A DNA stretch of 64,000 nucleotides from Xanthocytophaga agilis (GTDB taxonomy: Bacteria > Bacteroidota > Bacteroidia > Cytophagales > 172606-1), in NCBI RefSeq assembly GCF_030068605.1, contig NZ_JASJOU010000011.1, forward strand, positions 1 to 64,000, given 5' to 3'. Shown here in pieces: positions 1 through 8,928 of this stretch. The position numbers and the translations under genes were made by a program. The first letter of the stretch is position 1. Every line of letters starts with the position of its first letter. The notes under the pieces were generated by a model. It was not told the DNA's origin and did no database searches. It was given only the letters and a program-made list of their open reading frames with translations.

Positions 1-3000
1 GAGTAAGGCTGTTGATACATCCTTTGGCATCCTTCACCTGAACCGTATATGTACCTTCACCTAAGCCTGTAAAACTTGGATTAGATTGGAAGGTTGTGCC
101 ATTGATTGAATATTGATAGGGAGCTGTTCCGCCTGTTGTTCCACTTATGGTTAAAGAACCATCAGTAGCAGCACAAGTAGTCGGATTGGTTCCACTCACA
201 GTACCAGTAATAGCTGCAGGTAAACTCAAAGTTACGGTACCAATAGTGGCACTACACCCTTTGCTGTCTGTAGCAGTGATAGTATAGGTTCCGGCTGCCA
301 GTCCACTGAATACAGGTGAGTTGGTGGCACTTCCTCCATTGAGTGAGTATTGTAAACTTCCACTTCCTCCACTCACACTCACGGTGATTGATCCATCATT
401 GTTCTGACAGGTTGGATCCACGCTGCTTGTAATCAAGCCTGTGATTGCGGGTGGATTAGTCAGTGTCACCGCATTGGTTACCACACACGATGGCTGATTT
501 TTATCCCGTGTATAAACGGTATAGTTACCCGCTGTCAGATTATTGAATACTGCGATGTTCTGATACGTTGTTCCATCCAGTGAGTATTCATACAAACCCG
601 TTCCCCCACTGGCACTTACAGTAATTCTGCCTGTTGTGCCATTGTGACAAACCAGATCGGTTACTGTACTTGCCGCTGCCAGTGTACATCCACCAGGACA
701 GTTGGTCCCTACAGCGGCTGTGGTATTGAAGAAACATCCATCGGCTGTCACTACACGGATTGTATAAATCTGACCTGCCAGATTCGAGAATTCATTGTTA
801 TTGATTCCGGCAGGGTTGGCAGCACCATTGATATAATATTGATAAGGTGCTTTTCCACCTGTTACCGTTACGGTGATAGTTCCATCCAGGGTTGAACAAC
901 CTGATTCGGAAGTGGTGTTGACAGTTACAGCGGAAATACCATTTGGCGCGGTAATCACCTGAGTGTAACTCACTTTACAGTTGTTGGCATCCCGAACAGA
1001 CACACTGTAACTGTTGCCTGCCAGACCGGTGAATGTATTCGATGTCTGGAAGTTGACTCCATCGATTGAGTACTGGTAAGGAGCTGTGCCACCCGATACA
1101 TTGCTCACTGTGATGGTTCCATTGTTGACTCCACACGTTGTTGGATTACTACCACTTACGGTTGCGGTAATTGCCACAGGTGAAGTCAATGTAACTGTAC
1201 CAACATTCACAATACAATTGTTAGCATCTTTTACGACGATAGTATATGTACCAGCAGTCAGATTGCTGAATACTGGATTTGTATTATAATTTGAACCGCC
1301 ATCTATTGAATAGCTGATTGCACCTGTACCATTTGAAGCTGTCAATGTAATGCTTCCATCATTTCCGGCACAAGTTGGATTCACCTGTGAAGAAACACTT
1401 GCACTTAGCGTACAAGTTGGACAATCTGTACCTACAGCAGATGTTCTTGTAATTTCGCAACCATTGGCATCAACAATTCTGATTGTATAACTTCCAGTTA
1501 CCAAACCAGCAAATACATTATTATTGATACCGGCAGGGTTAGCGCTTCCATTAATATAATATTGATACGGAGCAGTTCCACCAGTTACGCCACTCACTGT
1601 GATTGTTCCATCTGATGTAGAGCAACCTGTTTCATTCACAGCAGTTACTGTTACAGCGGTAATACTTGATGCAGCATTTAATGTTCTGGAGCTAGACACT
1701 ACACAACCACTTGCATCTTTTGTATATACGATATAATTACCAGCGGTTAAACTTGTGAATACACCTGTTGTATTAGAGAATGTCACTCCATCCAGACTAT
1801 AACTGTATGGACTTATACCGCCTGTTGCACTTACGGTCAAGGTACCTGCACTGGCATCTGCACAAGTTGGATTTGTGCTTGTAACTGTTGCAGCTAATGT
1901 TGATTGCGTTACAGTTACAGAACTTGATGTAGCTGAACAGCTTCCCGAAGTGACTCTTACTGTATAATCACCAGCCGTTGAAACTGTTAACGTTTGATTC
2001 GTTGCACCTGAAATAGCTGTTCCATTTAAGAACCACTGGTTTCCACTTACAGCACTAGATGTTAGAACTGTATTACTACCTGTACAGAAAGTAAGTGTTC
2101 CACTTATCGTTGGAGTGGCAGGTTTAGTATTGATAGTAACAGTAACAGCAGTCGCTGTGCTTGTACAGCCACTCACTGTTTGCGTTACATAAAATGTTGT
2201 TGTTCCTGCAACTGCATTATTGATAGTTGGGGTAAACGGACTGCCACTTCCAACCAGATTGGTTAAAGCCGCATCGCTATACCACTGAATATTTGTTCCA
2301 CTTGCAGTTAAAGCTGGAATAGCATCTCCTGTACAGATTGCCGCTGGACTGCTTGCTACTGGGGCAGCTGTGTTGGTTACACTTACAGTTGCAACTGCAG
2401 ATGTAGCCGAGCAGCTTCCAGAATTTACAGTTACAGAGTAATTACCTGCAGTTGTTACTGTCAATGTTTGATTGGTAGCACCTGAGATTGGGCTACCATT
2501 TAATAACCACTGATTTCCAGTGCTTGCACTAGAAGTCAATATTGTATTTCCGCCTGTACAGAAGGTTAATGTACCTGAAATTGTAGGTGTAGTTGCACTA
2601 CCTTCAGTTACAGTAGCTGTGGCTGAAGTAGCAGAACAACCATTTGAAGTAACAGTAACTGTATAATTACCAGCTGTGGATACAGTCAACGTCTGATTTG
2701 TTGCTCCCGAAATGGCTGTTCCATTTAAGAACCATTGGTTGCCTGTTGCAGCACTAGAAGTTAGAACAGTGTTATTTCCAACACAGAATGTCAACGTTCC
2801 TGAAATAGTTGGCGTAGCAGGAGTTGCATTTATTGTGATTGTTACAGCAGTTGCTGTGCTGGTACATCCTGATACAGTTTGTGTTGCATAGAAAGTAAAT
2901 GTACCAGCCGTTGAATTACTGATTGTTGGCGTAAATGAATTTCCACTTCCTACCAATGTAGCCAGTGAAGCATCACTATACCATTGTATGTTTGAGCCTG

Positions 3001-6000
3001 TTGCTGTTAATTGCGGAATTGTTCCGCCTGTACAGATTGCAGCCGGATTGTTAGCTACCGGAGCAGAAGCTGTTGTTTGTGTTACAGTAGCAACAGCAGA
3101 AGTAGCTGAACAGCCAGAAATAGTAACTCTTACAGAGTAATTACCCGCAGCTGTTACTGTCAGAGTTTGATTGGTAGCTCCAGAGATAGCTGTTCCATTC
3201 AATAGCCATTGATTACCTGTACTTGCACTAGAAGTCAACACTGTATTGCTTCCAGCACAGAAAGTAAGCGTTCCAGAAATTGTTGGAGTTGGTACACTGA
3301 TTTGTGTTACTGTTGCAATAGCTGAAGTAGCCGAACAACTTCCCGAAGTAACTCTTACTGTATAATCACCAGCCGTTGAAACTGTCAATGTTTGATTCGT
3401 TGCGCCTGAAATGGCTGTTCCATTTAAGAACCATTGGTTTCCTGTACTTGCACTTGATGTTAGAACTGTATTATTTCCAGTACAGAATGTCAACGTTCCT
3501 GAAATAGTTGGTGTAGCAGGTTTAGCATTGATGGTAACAGTAACAGCAGTCGCTGTGCTTGTACAGCCACTCACTGTTTGCGTTACATAAAATGTTGTTG
3601 TTCCTGCAACTGCATTATTGATAGTTGGGGTAAACGGACTGCCGCTTCCAACCAGATTGGTTAAAGCCGCATCGCTATACCATTGAATATTTGTTCCACT
3701 TGCAGTTAAAGCTGGAATAGCATCTCCTGTACAGATTGCCGCCGGACTGCTTGCTATTGGAGCTGTTGCATTTGCCTGAGAAACCGCAACCGGATCGGAA
3801 GTAGTTGAGCAACCATTTGAAGTAACTCTTACAGAATAGTTACCTGCAGCTGTTACTGTCAGAGTTTGATTAGTAGCACCTGAGATTGGACTTCCATTCA
3901 ATAGCCATTGGTTTCCAGTTGTTGCACTTGAAGTCAATACTGTATTACCTCCTGTACAAAATGTCAGTGTTCCGCTAATTGTTGGTTTTGCAGGAGCCGC
4001 ATTTATTGTGATTGTAACCGATGTAGCAGGACTTTCGCAACTACTTACAGTTTGCGTTACATAGAAAGTAAACGTACCAGCAGTCGCATTACTGATCGAT
4101 GGTGTAAATGGACTTCCCGTTCCGACTTGTGTTGTCAGAGCCGCATCACTATACCATTTTACACTAGAGCCAGTCGCTGTTAATTGCGGAATTGTTCCGC
4201 CTGTACAGATCGCACCTGGATTGTTAGCTACCGGAGCAGAAGCTGTTGTTTGACTTACAGTTACTGTTGCAGAAGTAGCCGAACAACCAGAAATGGTAAC
4301 TCTTACAGAATAGTTACCTGCAGCTGTTACTGTCAGAGTTTGATTAGTAGCACCTGAGATTGGACTTCCATTCAATAGCCATTGGTTTCCAGTTGTTGCA
4401 CTTGAAGTCAATACTGTATTGCTTCCAGCACAGAAAGTAAGCGTTCCAGAGATTGTTGGTGTTGGAACACTGATCTGTGTTACTGTTGCAATAACAGATG
4501 TAGCAGAACAACTTCCCGAAGTAACTCTTACTGTGTAATCGCCTGCCGTTGAAACAGTCAACGTTTGATTGGTTGCACCTGAAATGGCTGTTCCATTTAA
4601 CAACCATTGGTTGCCAGATGTAGCACTTGACGTTAGAACTGTATTATTTCCAGCACAGAAGGTTAACGTTCCACTGATTGTTGGCGTAGCAGGAGTTGCG
4701 TTTATCGTTATTGTTACAGCAGTTGCTGTGCTTGTACATCCTGATACAGTCTGTGTTGCATAGAAAGTAAATGTACCAGCTGTTGAATTACTGATTGTTG
4801 GCGTAAATGAATTTCCACTTCCTACCAATGTAACCAGTGAAGCATCACTATACCATTGTATATTTGAGCCTGTTGCTGTTAAGGTTGGAATTGTTCCGCC
4901 TGTACAGATTGCAGCTGGATTACTTGCCACTGGAGCAGTAACTACTGCAGGTTGAGTAATAGTAACACTAGCCGTCTGTATACAACCATTCGCATCTGTT
5001 ACCGTTACTGTATATGTGCCAGCAGCTAACCCTGAAACGGTAGCTGTTGTTCTTACTGGAGATGTATTCCAGCTATATGTATAAGCCGCAGTACCTCCAC
5101 TTACAACTACTCCAGCCGTTCCATCAGATACACCATTACAAGATGCGTTAGTAGACGAGGTAGTCAATACTAAGGCTGTTGGCTGTCCGATAGTGGCAGT
5201 TGTAGTTGTTGTACAGTTTTTATTATCCCGAACTGTGATAGTATACGTACCTGCTGTTAACCCTGTAAATGTAGAAGAAGCCTGGAAGGTTATGCCATCT
5301 TTTGAATATTGGTAACCTGGAGTACCTCCGGTAGCTGCTACAGTTAATGAACCCGTATTACCTCCATTGCAACTAACATCTGTTGTAGAGGCTACAGACA
5401 CCTGTAAAACAGCTGGTTCTATCAACGTCACAGGAGCCAGAGTTGTAGTACAACCATTGGCATCCTTTACAACGATAGTATAACTAGCCGCAGTTAAGCC
5501 AGTAAATAATCCGCCATTAGAAACGAATGTTGTACCATCTTTTGAGTATGTATAAGGTGCTGTACCGCCACTTACATTAACAGTAATGCTACCATTAGAT
5601 CCACCATTACAACTAATATCCTGTTGTGCAGAAACTGTAGCAACAACTTTTGTAGGTTGTGTAAGTGTAGCATTGACAGTAGTCGTACAACCTTTTATAT
5701 CCCGAACTGTAATAGTATAAGTTCCAGCTGTTAATCCTGTAAATGTGGGAGAAGCCTGGAAAGTCGTTCCATCTTTTGAATACTCATAAGCTGGCTGTCC
5801 TCCTGTTGCCGTTACTGTGATATCCCCTGTTGCATCTCCATTACATAATATATTAGTCTGAGAAACAAGAGAAGAAGCTAACTGAGTTGGTTGAGTCAAG
5901 GTTGCTGGAACAGTAGCAGTACAACCCTTAGCATCCTTTACAACGATAGTATAACTAGCCGCAGTTAAGCCAGTAAATAATCCGCCATTAGAAACGAATG

Positions 6001-7939
6001 TTGTACCATCTTTTGAGTATGTATAAGGTGCTGTACCGCCATTTGCTGTTACCTGAATTTGACCTGTTGCATCTCCATTACATCCTAATATATCAACTTG
6101 GCTTGTAAGGCTCAGTGTCAATAAAGTTGGCTGTGCAATAGTAACGCCAACACTTGTAACTGTACAGTTATGAGCATCTTTAACAATAATAGTATATGTA
6201 CCCGCTCCAAGGTTTGAAAAAGTTGGAGAAGACTGATAGGTTGTACCTCCATCTATTGAATATTGATAATTGGTAGTGCCTCCGGTAGCAGCTACTGTTA
6301 TTTGTCCGCTTTTATCTCCAAAACAGTTTTGAACATCTTGTTGAGAAGCAATTGTAACCGCCAGAACATTTGGTTCAGTCAATACTACATCAGGTAAGGT
6401 AATCTCACAACCCTTACTATCCCGTACCTTAATTGAATAGGTACCAGCAATAAGAGAAGAAAACACATTGCTTGTTTGATATGTACCTCCGTTGATAGAG
6501 TATTCATAAGCAGGCTGAGCACCTGAAGCTGTTACTGTGATAGATCCGTTTGCATCACCATTACACAATGGATTAGAGGTAACAACTGTAGCATTGAGTT
6601 GAGTAGGTTGGGTGAGTGTAGCATTGACAGTAGTCGTACAACCTTTTGTATCCCGAACTGTGATTGTATAGGTTCCGGCTGTTAATCCTGCAAATGTTGG
6701 TGAAGCCTGAAAAGTTGTACCATCTTTTGAATACTCATAAGCAGGCTGTCCTCCTGATGCTGTTACTGTAATATCCCCTGTTGCGTCTCCATAACAGCCC
6801 AAAATATTTGTCTGTGCTTGTAACGCTAACGTAAGTTTAGCAGGCTGGTCCAGAGTCACAGGAGCAAGAGTTACAGTACAACCCTTAGCATCTTTTACAA
6901 CGATAGTATAAGTGCCAGCAATCAAACCAGTAAACAATCCACCATTCGAAACAAAGGTTGCTCCATTTATTGAATACGTATAAGGAGAAGTCCCTCCTGT
7001 TGCTGTTACCTGAATCTGACCTGTTGCATCTCCATTACAGCCTAATATATCAGTCTTTGAACCCAGATCAACTGTTAAAACAGCAGGATCAACTAAACTA
7101 ATATTTGAAACCTGAGCAGTACAACCTTTGCTATCTTTTACAGTAATCGTATAATTACCACTTGCTAACCCTGAGAAGTTGCCCGTTGTATTTGAGAAAT
7201 TAACGCCATCTGTTGAATAGGTATAAGGACCAGTACCCCCAGATGCAGAAACAGAAATAGTTCCATTTGAATTTCCATTACACAATGGATCAGTCTTGCT
7301 ACTTAATGTTAACTGCAATAATGTCGGCTGAGTTAATGTAACTGTAGTGGTATTAATACACCCTTTTCCATCACGAACAGAAACAGTATAACTACCAGCC
7401 GCCAATCCCGAAAAAGTAGGTGAAGTCTGATAAGTTGTGCCATCGATAGAATATTCATATCCGGTGTTTCCTCCTGTAGCAGATACAGTAAAACTTCCTG
7501 TCTTATCTCCAAAACAACCTGTAATATTTGTCTGTGCAGTAACCGACAACAGAAGCTCATCGGGTTGGTTAATATTAACACCCGAGAAAACATTTATATT
7601 ACAATTAGGACTCTTCCGGGTTACCTGCATGATATAGGAACTAGCGGTAAGTCCTTGAAAGGTAATAGTTTGACCGGAAACCGTTACTGTTACAGATCCT
7701 AGAGGAAACGTAACAATAGGAGTTCCAGGCTCAAGAATATCCCGGAGAATGAAATTATATAAAGCAGTATTAACTGTTCCTGAAGCTGTTACGACCATCT
7801 CTCCATCTGCACCACCGAAACAGGTTACATCTTTAGTAGATGTTACCGAAAAATCAGAAGCCACAGGGCATTGCGCATACAGCTGGCTTGCACTAAACAA
7901 GCTTAAAAACGCAATAAGTATATGTAAATATCTTTTCAT
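1..7939 (-). CDS. Giant secreted SprB-repeat / Ig-like repeat protein (3' end beyond window)
   Basis: The reading frame opens at the ATG at 7937-7939 and was still in frame wherever I checked it (near 7900, 5000 and 1-60), giving at least 2,646 codons running off the left edge. It begins with a signal peptide (MKRYLHILIAFLSLF...YAQ). From the N-terminus I see about 12 SprB-like repeats of about 79 residues (7900-4960; each has a D-x-K/N-G-C motif and a GTYT(I/V)TV strand), then about 13 Ig-like modules of two kinds (4950-1900; one with QWFLNG and FCTG, the other with QWYSDAALT and ICTGDAIPAL), then at least 8 more SprB-like repeats. By analogy with SprB it is probably a T9SS-exported surface adhesin, but the C-terminal sorting domain lies outside the window. 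A small secreted protein gene lies 17 bp upstream on the same strand. I did not check every codon for a stop. Confidence 0.88.
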   Translation of the reverse strand, partial: MKRYLHILIAFLSLFSASQLYAQCPVASDFSVTSTKDVTCFGGADGEMVVTASGTVNTALYNFILRDILEPGTPIVTFPLGSVTVTVSGQTITFQGLTASSYIMQVTRKSPNCNINVFSGVNINQPDELLLSVTAQTNITGCFGDKTGSFTVSATGGNTGYEYSIDGTTYQTSPTFSGLAAGSYTVSVRDGKGCINTTTVTLTQPTLLQLTLSSKTDPLCNGNSNGTISVSASGGTGPYTYSTDGVNFSNTTGNFSGLASGNYTITVKDSKGCTAQVSNISLVDPAVLTVDLGSKTDILGCNGDATGQIQVTATGGTSPYTYSINGATFVSNGGLFTGLIAGTYTIVVKDAKGCTVTLAPVTLDQPAKLTLALQAQTNILGCYGDATGDITVTASGGQPAYEYSKDGTTFQASPTFAGLTAGTYTITVRDTKGCTTTVNATLTQPTQLNATVVTSNPLCNGDANGSITVTASGAQPAYEYSINGGTYQTSNVFSSLIAGTYSIKVRDSKGCEITLPDVVLTEPNVLAVTIASQQDVQNCFGDKSGQITVAATGGTTNYQYSIDGGTTYQSSPTFSNLGAGTYTIIVKDAHNCTVTSVGVTIAQPTLLTLSLTSQVDILGCNGDATGQIQVTANGGTAPYTYSKDGTTFVSNGGLFTGLTAASYTIVVKDAKGCTATVPATLTQPTQLASSLVSQTNILCNGDATGDITVTATGGQPAYEYSKDGTTFQASPTFTGLTAGTYTITVRDIKGCTTTVNATLTQPTKVVATVSAQQDISCNGGSNGSITVNVSGGTAPYTYSKDGTTFVSNGGLFTGLTAASYTIVVKDANGCTTTLAPVTLIEPAVLQVSVASTTDVSCNGGNTGSLTVAATGGTPGYQYSKDGITFQASSTFTGLTAGTYTITVRDNKNCTTTTTATIGQPTALVLTTSSTNASCNGVSDGTAGVVVSGGTAAYTYSWNTSPVRTTATVSGLAAGTYTVTVTDANGCIQTASVTITQPAVVTAPVASNPAAICTGGTIPTLTATGSNIQWYSDASLVTLVGSGNSFTPTISNSTAGTFTFYATQTVSGCTSTATAVTITINATPATPTISGTLTFCAGNNTVLTSSATSGNQWLLNGTAISGATNQTLTVSTAGDYTVRVTSGSCSATSVIATVTQISVPTPTISGTLTFCAGSNTVLTSSATTGNQWLLNGSPISGATNQTLTVTAAGNYSVRVTISGCSATSATVTVSQTTASAPVANNPGAICTGGTIPQLTATGSSVKWYSDAALTTQVGTGSPFTPSISNATAGTFTFYVTQTVSSCESPATSVTITINAAPAKPTISGTLTFCTGGNTVLTSSATTGNQWLLNGSPISGATNQTLTVTAAGNYSVRVTSNGCSTTSDPVAVSQANATAPIASSPAAICTGDAIPALTASGTNIQWYSDAALTNLVGSGSPFTPTINNAVAGTTTFYVTQTVSGCTSTATAVTVTINAKPATPTISGTLTFCTGNNTVLTSSASTGNQWFLNGTAISGATNQTLTVSTAGDYTVRVTSGSCSATSAIATVTQISVPTPTISGTLTFCAGSNTVLTSSASTGNQWLLNGTAISGATNQTLTVTAAGNYSVRVTISGCSATSAVATVTQTTASAPVANNPAAICTGGTIPQLTATGSNIQWYSDASLATLVGSGNSFTPTISNSTAGTFTFYATQTVSGCTSTATAVTITINATPATPTISGTLTFCVGNNTVLTSSAATGNQWFLNGTAISGATNQTLTVSTAGNYTVTVTSNGCSATSATATVTEGSATTPTISGTLTFCTGGNTILTSSASTGNQWLLNGSPISGATNQTLTVTTAGNYSVTVNSGSCSATSAVATVSVTNTAAPVASSPAAICTGDAIPALTASGTNIQWYSDAALTNLVGSGSPFTPTINNAVAGTTTFYVTQTVSGCTSTATAVTVTINTKPATPTISGTLTFCTGSNTVLTSSAVSGNQWFLNGTAISGATNQTLTVSTAGDYTVRVTSGSCSATSSSVTVTQSTLAATVTSTNPTCADASAGTLTVSATGGISPYSYSLDGVTFSNTTGVFTSLTAGNYIVYTKDASGCVVSSSRTLNAASSITAVTVTAVNETGCSTSDGTITVSGVTGGTAPYQYYINGSANPAGINNNVFAGLVTGSYTIRIVDANGCEITRTSAVGTDCPTCTLSASVSSQVNPTCAGNDGSITLTASNGTGAISYSIDGGSNYNTNPVFSNLTAGTYTIVVKDANNCIVNVGTVTLTSPVAITATVSGSNPTTCGVNNGTITVSNVSGGTAPYQYSIDGVNFQTSNTFTGLAGNSYSVSVRDANNCKVSYTQVITAPNGISAVTVNTTSESGCSTLDGTITVTVTGGKAPYQYYINGAANPAGINNNEFSNLAGQIYTIRVVTADGCFFNTTAAVGTNCPGGCTLAAASTVTDLVCHNGTTGRITVSASGGTGLYEYSLDGTTYQNIAVFNNLTAGNYTVYTRDKNQPSCVVTNAVTLTNPPAITGLITSSVDPTCQNNDGSITVSVSGGSGSLQYSLNGGSATNSPVFSGLAAGTYTITATDSKGCSATIGTVTLSLPAAITGTVSGTNPTTCAATDGSLTISGTTGGTAPYQYSINGTTFQSNPSFTGLGEGTYTVQVKDAKGCINSLT
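2136..2358. repeat. Long near-identical repeat, copy 1 (partner 3534-3756)
   Basis: This stretch matches 3534-3756 with three mismatches that I can see; the first 110 bp are identical. The offset is 1,398 bp, or 466 codons, so the frame is kept. It encodes one Ig-like module (the QWYSDAALT type) of the giant protein. Such identity at DNA level points to recent duplication or gene conversion. Confidence 0.9.
3534..3756. repeat. Long near-identical repeat, copy 2 (partner 2136-2358)
   Basis: Second copy of the 223-bp module repeat. The mismatches fall at 3644, near 3683 and near 3741. It lies in frame inside the giant repeat gene. Confidence 0.9.
3822..3946. repeat. 125-bp identical repeat, copy 1 (partner 4296-4420)
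   Basis: Base by base this is identical to 4296-4420, offset 474 bp (158 codons). It encodes an Ig-like module with the QWLLNG motif in the giant protein. Confidence 0.92.
4296..4420. repeat. 125-bp identical repeat, copy 2 (partner 3822-3946)
   Basis: Second copy, identical through its whole length; the flanking bases differ (a versus g on the left, a versus g on the right). Confidence 0.92.
5461..5570. repeat. 110-bp identical repeat, copy 1 (partner 5932-6041)
   Basis: Identical to 5932-6041 at an offset of 471 bp (157 codons), which is two SprB-like repeat units. It lies in the N-terminal SprB block of the giant protein. Confidence 0.92.
5932..6041. repeat. 110-bp identical repeat, copy 2 (partner 5461-5570)
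   Basis: Second copy of the SprB-unit repeat. The two-unit offset fits expansion of the array as a two-repeat block, or conversion between alternate units. Confidence 0.92.
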
Positions 7940-7956
7940 AATTTTTTAGTATTGCA

Positions 7957-8322
7957 TCATTTAATGATAAAACCGTTCATCCCTCCCAACATTAGCTTCT
8001 TTCCATCTTTTATCACCTGTATCACATAACCAGAAGCAGGTAATCCATTGAATATAAGCTCTTTCCTACCCGTTTGCATGGGATAATTCTGTATTACTTT
8101 CTTAAAATTCTTCTCATTATCATAGATGTCATACAGCTTAAAGGTATAGCTGCCAGCACCCTCTGATAAACTGATGTATATTTTTCCATTGGCCTTATTG
8201 GAAGTTGTATGCTGCACTTCTACTGAAAACTGATTCAGATTTTGTGCAGTACCTCTTTCAGATAGGATAATTAGTCCTGCTATCAGAAGAAATACCTGTA
8301 AGAATTTTTGTATCGTTTTCAT
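7957..8322 (-). CDS. Small secreted beta-sandwich-like protein
   Basis: This encodes a 121-residue protein with an N-terminal signal peptide (MKTIQKFLQVFLLIAGLII..., cleavage probably after GTAQ) and one short beta-rich domain. The stretches GKIYISLSEGAGSYTFKLYD and FNGLPASGYVIQVIKDGKK resemble a single SprB-like repeat unit, so it may be a one-repeat relative of its neighbour. Its stop is 17 bp before the start of the giant repeat gene on the same strand, so the two are probably co-transcribed with this gene first. I do not recognise a named family, and a role in surface display or assembly of the giant protein is only inference from position. Confidence 0.8.
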   Translation of the reverse strand: MKTIQKFLQVFLLIAGLIILSERGTAQNLNQFSVEVQHTTSNKANGKIYISLSEGAGSYTFKLYDIYDNEKNFKKVIQNYPMQTGRKELIFNGLPASGYVIQVIKDGKKLMLGGMNGFIIK

Positions 8323-8636
8323 TTCTTGAGCTGGTTTAAAAAACCGGGTTTATGGATAATCGTAATTTTTTAACTTTTCTATTCGTAATATTTTATTGTA
8401 TGACTTTTTTAAATCCCCTACTTATTCTGCGTATAGTTGATAATTCTGTTTGTCTCAAAAAGAGATCATCCGTGTATTTTCTTCATTTCAAATTTCCTGT
8501 CAGAATATACGCCAGAGTCTTTTATTCACTTATCTGAGAGAAATCTGCTTTATTTTCGTAACCTGAGGGTTTTTCATATTCTGTCTCTCAGTCAGACTTC
8601 TTCTGAAACTGTATATACAATTTACAAGGGGTAACC

Positions 8637-8669
8637 ACCCAAACCCATACAAGAAAAGGGTGTTTGGGT
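8637..8669. other. Imperfect hairpin upstream of aconitase
   Basis: The arms ACCCAAAC (8637-8644) and GTTTGGGT (8662-8669) pair perfectly over 8 bp, and CC/GG extends the stem past a one-base bulge. No T-tract follows on the plus strand, so it is not a clear terminator. It could be a 5' regulatory structure or operator. Confidence 0.45.
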
Positions 8670-8837
8670 ACGCATGTAACATTTGCACAGATTATTGAAG
8701 CAGGTCTGAAAGAAACTTACTGTAGTTGACAGGTAAGATTTTATAGGAAAAAGCATCTTTTAAGATGGGAATTACCGGTTACCTCAGAGATACCAGAAAA
8801 AGAGAGGAAATATCAGGTGGCATTAAAATTGAATAGG

Positions 8838-8870
8838 TTTTGGTATTTTCGTGACAGTCGTGTAATCTTG
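8838..8870 (+). promoter_or_regulatory. Candidate Bacteroidota promoter for aconitase
   Basis: A TTTTG at 8838-8842 is followed 20 bp later by TAATCTTG (8863-8870), one mismatch from the Bacteroidota -7 box TAnnTTTG. The box ends 58 bp before the ATG at 8929. Prediction from sequence only. Confidence 0.4.
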
Positions 8871-8928
8871 TATATATGAAGTCCAAACCTTCAGAATTTG
8901 ATTCTTTTAACTTTATAACCTATTGAAT

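Larger units (their letters stand above)
8323..8928. other. Divergent intergenic region with a promoter and a hairpin
   Basis: About 600 bp separate the small secreted protein gene (minus) from aconitase (plus). Two short plus-strand frames here lack a credible ribosome site or protein-like composition. I see an imperfect hairpin at 8637-8669 and a candidate aconitase promoter at 8838-8870. Confidence 0.6.

Noticed and set aside
644-1289. Plus-strand open frames inside the giant gene
   Set aside because: They are shadows of the minus-strand repeat frame; their Cys- or Val-rich composition reflects the repeats and they lack ribosome sites.
8352-8634. Two short plus-strand frames in the aconitase upstream region
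   Set aside because: They overlap each other in different frames, have no ribosome site and do not look like proteins.
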